In this document: piece by piece, positions 47,575 through 59,602 of the stretch
How positions within the stretch are numbered: the first letter of the stretch is position 1
Layout: each line of letters opens with the position of its first letter
NCBI RefSeq assembly: GCF_001540865.1
Contig: NC_033639.1
Span: 10,714,432-10,778,431, forward strand
Direction of reading: 5' to 3'
Source of the DNA: Ananas comosus
Taxonomy: Eukaryota; Streptophyta; Magnoliopsida; Poales; Bromeliaceae
DNA: 64,000 nt
The notes under the pieces: generated by a model
What the model was told of the DNA's origin: nothing
Databases searched by the model: none
The model's input: only the letters and a program-made list of their open reading frames with translations
Program-made: the position numbers and the translations under genes

Positions 47575-47697
47575 GATTCCTCAGAATAGTCCATCAATAT
47601 CAGTTGAATGTAGCACTCCAAGTAGGTTCTCCCTGCAAAAGCAGGGACTGGGAGCCATCTACACCTCAAAACTTTGGACATATCATCATTGGCAACC
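47575..47697 (-). ncRNA. Box C/D snoRNA-like RNA, paralogue 2
   Basis: Box C ATGATGA (47689-47683) and box D CTGA (47584-47581) are 109 nt apart on the minus strand. The internal hairpin pairs GTAG with CTAC and TCCCTGC-TTTT-GCAGGGA, and keeps the GAACCTACTTGG strand. Similarity with paralogue 3 stops just outside the two boxes, at GGTTGCC before box C and directly after CTGAG. Confidence 0.8.
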
Positions 47698-48055
47698 AAA
47701 GGCTGATTTGCTTCCATTTTATAACACTAATAACCATTGAATAAAGGCATTAGACTAACTAATAACAAAGGATAGCATCAAATCTAACTACAAGATTTTC
47801 GTAAAGCGTAATTTGAAAATTTTAACTCTATTAGAAAGTCTCTTGCTTTAGATAGCAAAATCCTAGCAAAATCCTTTTAAATTACCATATAAAATATGAA
47901 TCGACAAGTGCAAAGAAAAACCAAACAAGCTTTGGTAACAATGACAAACAAAACTCACACTAAACTCTAAATTATTTACACTAGTAAGCGCAGTCAAGAA
48001 AATAGTGTTTAAATGCACATGAAAATAGTAGTGCAGTTTTTTTTTAAAAAAAATG

Positions 48056-48177
48056 AGTATCTCAGATAAGTCCATTTATGTCATTTGAATATAGTAACTC
48101 CAAGTAGGTTCTCCCTGTAAGACAGGGACTTGGAGCTATCTACATCTCAATACTTGGAGAGATCATCATCGGCAACA
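48056..48177 (-). ncRNA. Box C/D snoRNA-like RNA, paralogue 3
   Basis: Box C ATGATGA (48169-48163) and box D CTGA (48065-48062) are 108 nt apart on the minus strand. Its hairpin has ATAGCTCCAAG facing CTTGGAG..CTAT and TCCCTGT-CTT-ACAGGGA, with GAACCTA as a one-sided bulge. Bases that differ from the other copies remain paired. Confidence 0.8.
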
Positions 48178-49348
48178 AGAAAAGGATTCATCTTGTTTGA
48201 AAAACGAACATCAAACAGTAATGAAATTTATAACAAGGCTCAGCATTCCTCAGCTTCCTCAATCATGAATTCTCTGAAGCAGAACTGGCATTTGAAGCTG
48301 TTTTTGATCTTCACAGCCCATCAATAAATCCAACAAAACTTTACAACTAAACTCCCAAAACATATCATATTAGATAAAATAAAAACAACTTAATAAAGAG
48401 CGTTCGTGAGTCGGCTCATATTAAGAAATTCAACCATTATTTTCCCTTGTACTTCACATATATGGATATCAGAAGCGCGGGTAAGTTATAATCATTGCCG
48501 ACAAAAGTGATTGATTTACTGAACATGAACTATAAAATAAATTCTGCATAAATGTTTAGAAATTCAGTCTTTAATATAGTGAGAGATTTTAGAGGCAAAA
48601 CCACGGAAAATTGGTGTACCTCCACGTTAACCCCACCGATTTTGATCTCTGCCTCCATGACTAGACTCTCTTGAGTATCGAAATCTCAAAAAGCCAAAGG
48701 TGAGGTGAGGCATAAGAAGAGAAGCACAATACAATAACATAAGAAATCGATGATGGATTAGAAATTTAGCCATTACTTTGACACAGATCAGTCAATGGAG
48801 AAGTCGTGAACTGCAACACAGAACGGCATCGATGTGGCACGGGCATTGGGGCTTCCTTCCTCAACGGATTCCTCGGACAAGCCCGGGGTCGGCTCCGTGC
48901 AAAATGTCCTTCCGCTCCATGAGCGCAATAACTATTACTACTATTTAATCCAAGCTATTAGCGAAGACCTCGGAAAAGATCAAATTGATTGTGCTATTAA
49001 AATGCTAAAAGTAGCGATTTGGGGCCAGCAAAACCCATCTCCATAATCTTCAACAAAGCTCCCAATGATGAAGAAAAAGATCGAAGCTTTATTATGGTAC
49101 GTGCCAAAGATAAACGAATAGTGGTGGCAAAACCCGCAAAATCCTCTCAAATTTGCAACCAACAAAGGGAAGATTTTTTTTTATAAAAAAAACAGAAGAT
49201 TAAAAACAGATCAAAAGCTTCTGCATAATAGAGACACCTGCTATCAAAGCATCCTCCAGATATATACAATAGCACTGATGCTTTAAGCCTTCAATAGAGC
49301 GAAGCAGAAGTAGGAGGCGGAGGTAGAGAATAGGCGGCCCCCAACCGC

Positions 49349-49356
49349 TATTTATA
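49349..49356 (-). promoter_or_regulatory. TATA box of the snoRNA host promoter
   Basis: TATAAATA on the minus strand points toward the snoRNA units. It is about 250 bp from the MRE11 5' leader on the other strand. Confidence 0.55.
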
Positions 49357-49378
49357 GGAGGAGAAGAAGAAGCGATCA

Positions 49379-49387
49379 AAACCCTAA
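49379..49387 (+). promoter_or_regulatory. Telo-box (AAACCCTAA)
   Basis: The motif lies 23 bp upstream of the minus-strand TATA box. Telo-boxes are known to be enriched in promoters of plant ribosomal-protein, snoRNA and ribosome-biogenesis genes. It sits in the shared upstream region with MRE11. Confidence 0.6.
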
Positions 49388-50001
49388 TCTATGTCCCGAG
49401 GGATTCGACGGCTGGGATCGATATCTGGAATGGGTAATCTGGCCGGTCTAATTAGTTAGACCGACTAAAGTCTGAACCGCCGCCCAAAAGCACGACCCAG
49501 AGAACCGAAGCGGGCCGGACACCGAACCGACTCGACGTGGAACCCCGACCGTTCCTCAATTTACTCGTCGGCAGTTCCCGCCACGACCATTCCGAGACGC
49601 TGTCGTTCCCCTGCGTCTTCTATAGGTCTGGGGCTCTGTTCTGACGCCGTCCATCCGCCACTTTCGGGTTCCAAGTGGAGGTAAGAAGAATCTGATTTTC
49701 TAGTGTGTCTTTATTGATCGATTTCCTCAGAAATTTTCAGTTGTTTTCGTTTTTTGAACTGGATAATATTGCGTTCCTTTTCAGTTTTCCTTTTATCATC
49801 AGTCGGATCGAGGCTTGTAGGTTTTGTTTTTCGAAATGTTGTTGCTACGATCTGTCTTTGCTAGTAGCATTCCGCAGTAGTATCTGATCGTACACCCACA
49901 GTAAGTACGAATGCTCAAACTAGGGCTTTTCTATCATTCTATGCCTTCATTCTTTCCCGATAAACCGATATAGTGTTAACGCTAGCAGGGCTTAACTTTA
50001 G
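49388..50001 (+). promoter_or_regulatory. MRE11 promoter, 5'UTR exon and first intron
   Basis: GC-rich DNA at 49440-49680 has no ATG near its end and closes with a strong donor GTGGAG/GTAAGA (exon end 49680). The intron would run to ctttag at 50001. The leader exon start is not determined; about 49600 is a guess. Confidence 0.5.
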
Positions 50002-51544
50002 ATGATGGACCACTATGGGTAACGCACGCAATCTTCTCACCATTACGTTTCTGATTGTTACACTCTCATACCTTCTTACTCTCAATTGGAAAATCCTAGA
50101 GATCTTCTTCTTTGTCATTAACCTGAAACTTTTAAACTTTCAGCTTTCCCATACACGCGAATAAGGACTAGGAGAGCCATTAAAGTTTTCGACACTCNAT
50201 TTAAGGCTCTATTAGCAATTCAGTGTTAATTGTTTCAGTTCCATTTTTTTTCTAAATGTGATGGAATCACTAGTGACTTTGATAAAATCCCAATGTAGTG
50301 ACTAAAATCATGCATTCCCAAATCAAAAGTTAAGGGGCGTCAGTAAAGGGAAAAAAAAAAAAAGAAGAAAAATTGTGGTGGATTGATTGAGAGAATTTAA
50401 GCATAATATTATCAAGGAAGAAAAATTGCTACATTGTACTTACTCTTTATAAATTTTGGTTTTGTTATAATTGTGCTAGGCACACTGGTACATGCCCTTG
50501 TGTAATTTCCCTTTTGTGCATGATGTATTTCTTCCTCTGATCTCTTGATTTGTAACTTTCCAAACTCGTCTTTTCCTACCGCAGCCTGTGTATATAAAAC
50601 ATAAGCTACATGCTGGTTCTTCCTCTGATCTCTTGACTTGTAACTTGCTGAGCTCTTTTCTTTCCTTACTGCAGCCCGTATATATAAAACATACGCTACA
50701 TGCTGGTTAGTCTTCCTGACTTTTTGGGCATCAAAATATAGTTAGTAACAATGCTTTTTATATGATTATTTTTGCAGTTGCTTTTGAGTATTGATTTCTT
50801 GCATTTTAATTACTTCAACTGCAATCTTACAGGTCATGCTATAGTAACTGTGCTGTTTGGGAATGAGTAAATGATTATTGCAACTGATTATATTTACTGC
50901 AATGTAAGTCTTCTTTTAAGACATTTCATGAAATGCTGGCAAAATTGAGTTCTTCCATATGCACGATTGATGATTCATTATTCCATGCACGATCTGATTT
51001 ATTTTTCAATACCTTACATATTATTTTGCAACTGAAACTCTTGTTGCCTATTTGATGAAGTTGTGCAAATTATTGTAGGAATTTATATATAGAATTCTAT
51101 TACATCACATGGTGCGCAACTCATTTGCACATTCTCCTCTTTCATGGATGTCGAAGATTTTTCTATCACCCAACTATTACTCTCTGTGACAAATTACTTA
51201 ACAACTATTTCAGGGAGGACACAATTAACACTCTCCGAGTGCTCATTGCCACTGATTGCCACCTAGGTTATATGGAGAAAGATGAAATACGTAGGTTTGA
51301 CTCATTTCAGGCATTTGAAGAAATTTGCTCTATAGCTGAACAAAAGCAGGTAAAATTAACTTTGTGTTTGACCTTTTATTATGTGTTTTGATAAGCGACA
51401 GTGATTATACCATACCTGGTGGGCATGTGTTTATCTTATTCTCATGTTGCTACATATAGCAATGCACCTCCACGTGATGTTTATGGTATCTTTCCTTTAA
51501 AGATGCAATTTCGCATACTTATATCTGTTCTTTTTCTTTTTTAT

Positions 51545-51586
<42 letters not shown>

Positions 51587-54500
51587 TTCTTGTTTCCCCT
51601 TTTCGTTATATTGAAAATTGAGGTAGACCTTTTCCAGCTGACTGCTAAACATAATCTTGCTTCGGAACTGTCAAAGCTGATAAGTATTGATGATATGAGT
51701 TGCTATACTTAGGTCTTTAAACACTGTTGATGAGGATTGAGGAATACCTGAGAAAAATAGTTTTATTGCAGGTAGATCTCTTACTACTTGGTGGTGATCT
51801 TTTCCATGAGAATAAGCCTTCGCGATCAACACTAGTGAAGGCCATTGAGATCCTAAGGCGCTATTGCCTAAATGACCGGCCAGTTCAGTTCCAGGTTGTT
51901 AGTGATCAGACAGTGAACTTCCAGAACATGTAAGATGGATTAAATGCCACTTCGTTTTCTTTTTTTGTTTAGAATACCTATTTTTAAGTTGATTTGTTCA
52001 ATTTCTGCCGGACATGTTCTCAAAGTATTTACCTGTTGCCTCTTCAGGTCTTACTCAATATTGAAACTTACTGCATGAATTTCTTGTTCTACTTCTGACA
52101 CAAGTACTTCTTACACTGAGTTTTTCAGATTTGGTCATGTAAACTATGAAGATCCGCACTTCAATATTGGCTTGCCAGTTTTCACTATCCATGGGAATCA
52201 CGACGATCCTGCTGGAGTGGTATGACAGAAAAATGCATGCTTTAATCAGCAATTCTTCATGTTATTTGTACTGTTATTTTTCTTGTCAAGCTATTCATAG
52301 TTTTACTGAAACACTTTTGAAGGGTCAATATGTTGGACTAATGTTTAATGTATCCTCAAATGTGTTGATCTGTACATCTATGATCCATCTACTGACATAT
52401 CTTATGTTCAGAAGTTTAATGCATCCTCAAATACACACACAATTTTTATCTCCAGCAGCTAAAGAGATTCTGAATTGAATTGGAATCTTTTGTGGTAATG
52501 GTTGAATATATTTATAATTAAATTTCAAAAGTCATTCAGTTTTCTTGCTATTTGATACATGAGAGATACCCCATAATGAGTATATGAGATTAGGATGCTT
52601 GCTAACATTATGTTTTAGTAATCACTGTAAAAAATGATTTTAAGTTAAAAAAGAAATAAATTAATAAAATACTTAACATTGTGGCGAACAACATAAGTAT
52701 GTGAGGCCCACAGCAAATTTGCTCCTACTTTACCACTGCTTAACAACATGTTCCTGTGTTGCTGTAATATGGCGCTTTTTTTGGATTATAACATGAAATT
52801 ATAAGCATTACAGTTTTTTGTGCCTTGTTCTTTTTCCATTGCAGGATAACCTTTCTGCTATTGATATTCTCTCTGCATGCAATCTTGTTAATTACTTTGG
52901 AAAGATGGTCCTTGGGGGCTCTGGCGTTGGTCAAATAACACTCTGTCCTATACTTATCAAAAAGGTGGGTATACTTGGCTCAAAAAATAGCATTAATAAT
53001 AACCAATTAACCAATACATGATATTTCAGGGTACAACTTCGGTGGCCTTGTATGGCCTTGGAAACATCAGAGATGAACGACTTAATAGAATGTTTCAGGT
53101 ACTCCAGAGACTTTATTGCCTTGATTCTTGAGAATGATCTGTAGAAGGTTACTGCTTCATTACTTACATTTGATTCCTCAGACACCTCATGCAGTGCAAT
53201 GGATGCGACCTGAACCCCAAGATGGAGTCCCGGTGTCTGCTTGGTTCAATATTTTGGTTCTTCATCAGAACAGGTCTTTCATTATGTCAGAGAAATTTAT
53301 TAAAATACAAAACGCTAATATTCATATTGTGTCGATTTAGATTGAATATTTCTGCTGTCCAAAATGCAACACAGAATCAAGACAAACCCCAAGAATGCAA
53401 TAAATGAGCATTTCTTACCACGGTTTTTGGACTTTGTGGTATGGGGACATGAACATGAATGCCTAGTTGATCCACAGGTAATGCTTTAGATGCATTTCTA
53501 GGGTTAAATTTTGTCTAATGGACATTAATTCTTAGTTTCTGCAGGAAGTTCCTGGAATGGGATTTCATATTACCCAGCCGGGTTCATCAGTTGCCACATC
53601 ACTGATTGACGGGGAAGCAAAACCTAAGCATGTGCTTCTCTTGGAAATTAAGGTTGTTCTTGTTGAATGTGTTTATAATTTGGTTTTTGCTGTGTTTTCG
53701 TTCCTTTGCGAATCCTCCCTGTGGCATTTCTTAATGCAGTGGCCATGCCTGTCATATGTAGGGAACTGAATATCGGCCAACTAAAATACCTTTGAAGTCA
53801 GTCAGACCATTTGAGTATGCTGAGGTGAGGGATGTAAAATACAAATTGTTTTCTTTAGGTGATTCTCATTATATGCATCTCTTTTGTAGGTTGTGTTGAA
53901 AGATGAAGCTGAGGTTGACCCCAACAATCAGATGTCAGTTCTTGAATATCTGGATAAAGTTGTAAGAGAAATTACCTTATAATACAGCAAGTTTTTATAT
54001 CAACAACTTGTGGTAGCTAGCCTGCCAAACCATCAAGTTGATGCGGCACTATTTGGATGGTTCCATTTCTGAAAGCTTGATCCAATAGCAAGTCAGGTCG
54101 CTGTAGTCAAGCCCATATGACTTTTGTATATTTGATGTTGACCCTAGTGGATGACTTTTGTATATTTGATGTCGACCCAAGTGGACTAGGTTCAGACTAA
54201 GCCCACCAAACAAATCTTTCATTGATTAGTTTGGCCTATTTTGCCAAAATGCTGTATTCCTATATTTTTTGACTTATATCCTGACAGAACTTGCTAGTTT
54301 AACAGCACATTGGCTGGTTGGTGGGAATTGCGAAAAGCTTTCCTGACATGCTATGTGATCTTCAGAAGCAAAACTGATTGGAAGCCATATAGGATTACTA
54401 TTGCTACTTACAATCCTTAGTTAATCCAATAAGTTTTTGATAACTAGAGATGAGTCTTGTATTCTTTTATCTCACCTCCTGATTTTAAATTCTTCAGGTG

Positions 54501-55997
54501 AGGAACTTGATTGAGAGAAGTAGCAAAGTAACTGTCAACAAGTCAGAGCTCAAACTTCCTCTTGTTAGAATCAAGGCAAGCATCCTGACTTGGAAATTGG
54601 AGTTTTTATTTTTTATATTTTTGGATAGTTAGTAAACATAATCATACTTAAGGTGGCATATTTTTTATCCTCGTTGTTCGAGAAAGTTGCTTGCTAGTTC
54701 ATTAGATGCTTTGGCACATGTTGTCTCAAAATTTGGACATGCATTGACTTCTTGATGAGAAAAGCACAGTATGATTCAAATCCGAGGACCTTTTTCCTAA
54801 AAGGTGGAAACCTGAGGATTCCTACAAACACAATCACCATAGAAGACAAAAAATGAATATATATACAGGAGCAATCTCAAATACCTTCAACAATGGATTC
54901 CATTAACTTCACCAAGAACAACAACAAACATGCATCATGGGAAACAAAAACTCCGAATGGAAACTCTCCAAAAGACACAATTACAAGAAGCTCATAAGAG
55001 AGCAAAAGTGGTAAATAGGATGCTAGTCACCTCTTATAGCAAAAATTCCAGAAGACACCGAAAAGGAAGGAGAAAAGACATGAGCATAATATTTTTCTCC
55101 TGTTGTCTATATTACATGGCTAATTTTTTTGGCTATGAGTATTAAAATTGCTACTTGCTCTATAGGTTGATTACTCTGGGTTTTCAACAATAAACCCTCA
55201 AAGATTTGGGCAGAAGTATGTGGGAAAGGTATCTCCTACATGATCATTGATAGTAACCTTTTTGTGAATATCTTGCTAAGAATGCACTTCAACCCTATGT
55301 GTATGTGATCTATATAGGTTGCCAACCCACAGGACATTCTAATTTTCTCAAAAGCTGCAAAGAAACGGCAATCTCTTCAAGGTATCAAATAATGGTGCTG
55401 CCCAAAGTCTATTGGTGTGCTGCACCTAACATTCATTCATGCTCTTTCATTTGTACAATGCCATTGCTTTGCTTTTCTTATTATTATTTTTTTAATAGTT
55501 TTCTCTCTTTTGGCTTTAGTGAATACAAGAGTTTCAGTAGAAATATTTTTCTGTTCATGACAAGAATTGAACTAATTTATAAAGTGTTGTTAGTGTCATA
55601 TATAGGGATAAACTCAGTAATGTATTTATTGTAATATTTAGAACAAACTGTGAAAGAATGGTTGCACCATTTGTTTTCTAACAAGGCTTGATAACATTGC
55701 AGTATTAATTTCAGTTTGATGTTTATTAATGACTTTCTGCTTTGCTCTTTGTCTTATTGTAGAAAATATTGATGATTCTGAAAAACTTCGTCCAGAAGAA
55801 TTAAATCAACAAAATATAGAGGCTCTGGTTGCTGAAAGTAACCTGGTATATTCTATGTGAAGTTGCTCTTACTCTTGAATTTTTTTCGTGTAGATGCATT
55901 TCCATCTAGTGCAGTGAGTTTTAATGCTTTATCGTCAAGTGGAGCATAGATTGAAGAACCCAAAAAAGAATCATTCTCTCATGTTTTTGGAGCTTGT

Positions 55998-56043
<46 letters not shown>

Positions 56044-57683
56044 GTATGTATGTATAACAAGCTGCCAAGAAGTATGTATGTTTTTAACCAATTTTGAAAC
56101 CTAGCAAACAGTTATATAGGATGTACAAGGTATGTTTTATCTTGAGATGATCTAATGTGCCAAACAGAATCCAATAGGTAGTTTGCATTTCGAGTTACTT
56201 CATATTTCATATATGAACGAAGTGCCTGAGATGTCTGAAATCTTTATTTTACAGTCAGCATGACATGTGAAGGGTGCAGTCCGAACAAATAATGTGTTCT
56301 CAGTAATCCTCTTTTTATTTGATTTGCAGAAAATGGAGATTCTTCCAGTTAACGATTTGGACATTGCTTTACATGACTTCGTTAACAAAGATGACAAAAT
56401 GGCATTTTACTCCTGCTTGCAGCACAATCTTGAGGAAACACGAGTAAGCATCCTTTCTAGTGCTTTTGTCTTGCAATTTTTGACAATAATGTAACATTGC
56501 GTCACATTACTATAGTGTTTGAAAAGTTTATTTGATCTCAGTGCTGATTCTTTTTAATGTACAGAACAAATTGACTGCTGAAGCAGATAATTTGAAGATC
56601 GAAGAAGATGACATAATACTTAAAGTGGGCAAGTGCATGGAGGCAGGAAGCTATTAACTTAAATTTTTTCTTGTGGGTGAGTGAGCATATTGATGTGTAT
56701 CATGGTGTTTCTAATATTTTTCCTTGTGCAGGAACGTGTGAAAGATAGGTCAATGCGTTCCAAGGAAAGCATAAGATTCTCATCAAGCTCACAGAACTTC
56801 CAGGTTGGTAGAATAAAGAGTGTTGTTGTGAAGATAAATCATTAGCCTATTTTATCTGGTGATGTTGTGTCATTTCCTCAGGATAATAGAGGTAAAGCTA
56901 TAACAGGTCCCAGTAGTCCACATTTTAGTGATGAAGAGGATACAAGGCATATGCTCGTAACTTCAAAATCCACTGGCCGAGGAAGAAAGGCTTCTGATGT
57001 TAGCAGAAGTGGAGCCCCTAAGAGAGGCAGGGCAAGAGGCTCCAACAGCTTAAAGCAGATGACTCTTGATGCCACTATGAGAGTCCGCCATTCTGAAAGG
57101 TTCATCATAACTATGCTGCCACATTCTTAGTGAAGGATTGTTCTCAAACTGTCTAAGTATTTGATTATTATAATTTCTCATGGAAAATTCAAGTACATAG
57201 AAAAATTAGTGAGATACGCAATTACCAGGCTGCCTTACCTTGTCATTAAGGTCACTTTATTGTGACCTGTGTGTCGTGTCCAATTATAGTAGCCTTTGAT
57301 CTCTGGGCATAAGGTTGCATACATTTGAATCTTTGCACAGAGTAAACTTTCCTCAGTATCTACAACTGACCTAATTTAGGATTGTTGCTCTTTCCATTTC
57401 CATTATTACATTGCTTTACCAAGAAGAAAATTTTGAAACATTTTTTTGTAACTTATTGGCTAGTGCAGACCGGCATCAGCTTCTGCAACGGCTGCTGTTC
57501 GAAGCATTGTGGATGAGGTGGACTCTTCAAGTGAAGAAACAGAGGCATATGAAATAAATGAAGTTGTTGAGAATTCTGTAAATTCTGTTTCCTTCTACTG
57601 TTTAGAAGCACGGATATCATTCTCATATTGAAATATCTTATTTTGCTATACTGTCCTTTTAAATCCATAACTTTTCTTTCTTT

Positions 57684-57724
<41 letters not shown>

Positions 57725-58524
57725 TTTCCTTTTACTTTTCTCCTCAACCAAGGAACCTGAAGAAAGCTTCCAAGAGAAGGGGCGCAAAAGGGCTGCATCT
57801 AGAGGCAGAGGCAGAGGCAGGGGCAGGGGATCTGCATCATCCGCAAAGAGGGGAAGGAAGTCAGATTTATCTTCCATTCATAGCATGCTTATGAATACAA
57901 AGGATGATGATGACGATGATGATGAGATGTCTGACAAATCAAAGAAAGCACAACCTCGTGTAAGTGAAGCAGCTTATAATATTTACTATTCGTAATTCCC
58001 TAATATGGATCTGTATATGCTAAGTATCTGGAAGGACAAATCTAATGCGAGAAATCCTTTTGTTGAGTGTAATCGGCTCCTACCTTTTCTTACTCTAATT
58101 ATAATGCATGAAGAAAGCTTCCAGCAGGAACACATTCGATTGTTTGGTTTCTTTAGGTTGTAGTACCTAAAGCTCTTGTTTGCATTTATTTGTGCTGTAT
58201 TTTTTTTTAAAATTATTGACAGCAACATAAACCATGTAAAGATGCTACACCAATGGGCAATAACATCAGCGACTCGAAAAGTTATCTGTTTGACAATTTT
58301 ATCTTTGGTGGAAAATATATAGTCAAGGTATATGTAGTAGGCAGGAGGCTCATCAGGAGCAACATTTTAACTTGGGCTGACTGTAACTGTTGTATTCTTG
58401 TCAAATTGTTTTTCTATGTTTGAACTTCTGATAATAGTAAACCATTATAACATGTTTGGCATAACTAACCCAGCGTTAATGTTCACAGGTAACTAGGAAC
58501 TATGGGGCTATTCGAAAGAGATGA
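50002..58524 (+). CDS. MRE11: MRE11 double-strand-break repair nuclease, 716 aa
   Basis: Exons: 50002-50018, 51214-51349, 51772-51929, 52129-52219, 52845-52964, 53030-53098, 53182-53273, 53375-53477, 53545-53652, 53762-53824, 53890-53961, 54498-54575, 55166-55228, 55318-55381, 55763-55845, 56330-56443, 56565-56642, 56732-56803, 56882-57099, 57469-57577, 57753-57959, 58489-58524. These total 717 codons with stop. Metal ligands and catalytic motifs are intact: D20/H22 (ATDCHLGYM), D60 (GGDLFHEN), N127-H128 (HGNHDDPAG), H225 (LHQNR), H253/H255 (WGHEHE). The capping domain follows, then a Ser-rich tail, a Gly-Arg-rich patch ([10 protein letters not shown]), an acidic Asp run and [11 protein letters not shown]. 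With RAD50 and NBS1 it resects DNA ends. The 17-nt first coding exon supplies MMDHYG. Introns 12 and 17 have GC donors. Confidence 0.95.
51549..51582. repeat. (CT)n microsatellite in MRE11 intron 2
   Basis: About 17 CT units lie inside an intron. Similar tracts occur in introns 15 (55999-56041) and 20 (57688-57722). Confidence 0.95.
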
Positions 58525-59602
58525 TTTTCGTAATGGCGGATATGTTATCTGAGGAACTTTTCATCGTGAAATCACTGTTGTAGAGTAGTCTTCGAACATG
58601 CAGGTGTTTTCAGAGTCACAACAAGTGCTGTATATTCATTAAAATGTTCCAATCTGCTCCTCTTAGCTTCTCTAGTTTTGGTGATCGATGTGTTCTTTAT
58701 TGGAATACTATGGTATACTTCAGCACTGTTTAATGGGCTTGCTTACATGAAACAGTGATTTTCTCAATTAGAGTATGCACGATATGTTGATTGGCTTGCG
58801 ACTTGCTGCTCACGAAAAATAATTGGCATCGGTATCGAGATCTCAACTCTTGTAGTGTACAAGGCCAAAAGCAAGCAAGCTAGGAGTGTTGCATGTTGAG
58901 CAGAATGTGACGATAACAAGCTTTTCATAGAATGAGGAGAGCTGTTGAGTTTTAGACTGATTGACTTTCATTTCTGGATGACAGGCTGTCCTACTATTAA
59001 CTAGCAAATTTATTAGAACAAAAGAGAGCGGACAGGATATCCTGAGACAACAATAGTTCCTACACTGGATCACTTGATTCATGCTGATGCAAGCATCTCA
59101 TATTCACTGTGCATTAGGGGCTAAATGTGATTAGGCCCACTAGAAAATGAAGCATAGTGAGTGTTGCAACTCTTAAATATCACCGCTGTGGAAATATATT
59201 GGAATAAAATGAGCATAACAACAACCACTTCAAGCACTCGAAAAAGAAAGGATATCCTATAAACTCTCGTTTCTCAGCATTTCAACAATGAGATTTCAAC
59301 CTTGCATTAACTCAGCTACCACACAATTGTTTGGATGGTCAGAACATAGTAAACACCATACTCTTCCAGAGTTCTTGCCAGATTAACTTTTTAACTACAA
59401 CTATAGGTTATCACTATCAAATTCATATGATCACATCAGATACAGCTGAACAGAAAATGGGAAGAAGTTACATGTATTTCTTAATCAGAATATACAGCTG
59501 AAAGCAATCCCTCGAGAATTGCTTGGTCAGGAATATACAGCTGAAAGTAGTTTCCGAGAAGATGGCCATATCAGGACTTACTTCAAAAATGACCAGTCAC
59601 AT
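58525..59602. other. Convergent 3' flanks of MRE11 and the hnRNP U-like gene
   Basis: The two genes point at each other with 1.08 kb between stop codons. It must hold both 3'UTRs. No other coding feature is seen. Confidence 0.7.

Larger units (their letters stand above)
47006..49320 (-). ncRNA. Probable polycistronic snoRNA host transcript
   Basis: All three snoRNA-like units are on the minus strand, about 0.5 kb apart, downstream of a TATA box (49356-49349) and telo-box. Plant snoRNAs are often processed from polycistronic or intronic transcripts. A candidate exon with a 39-nt frame (MEAEIKIGGVNVE) and a good donor lies at 48658-48620 (GAG/GTACAC), but I could not extend it into a protein. 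The transcript's exon structure and 3' end are not determined. Confidence 0.45.

Noticed and set aside
47006..48177. CRISPR-like reading of the three repeats
   Set aside because: Units are ~110 nt, ~0.5 kb apart, in plant DNA; spacing and structure fit RNA genes.
48234..48310. A fourth C/D snoRNA on the minus strand
   Set aside because: Only weak C-like (TTGATGG) and D boxes and no similarity to the three paralogues.
51125..51213. MRE11 start at 51125 by reading through the intron
   Set aside because: The encoded extension is unlike any MRE11 N-terminus and passes over a good acceptor at 51213.
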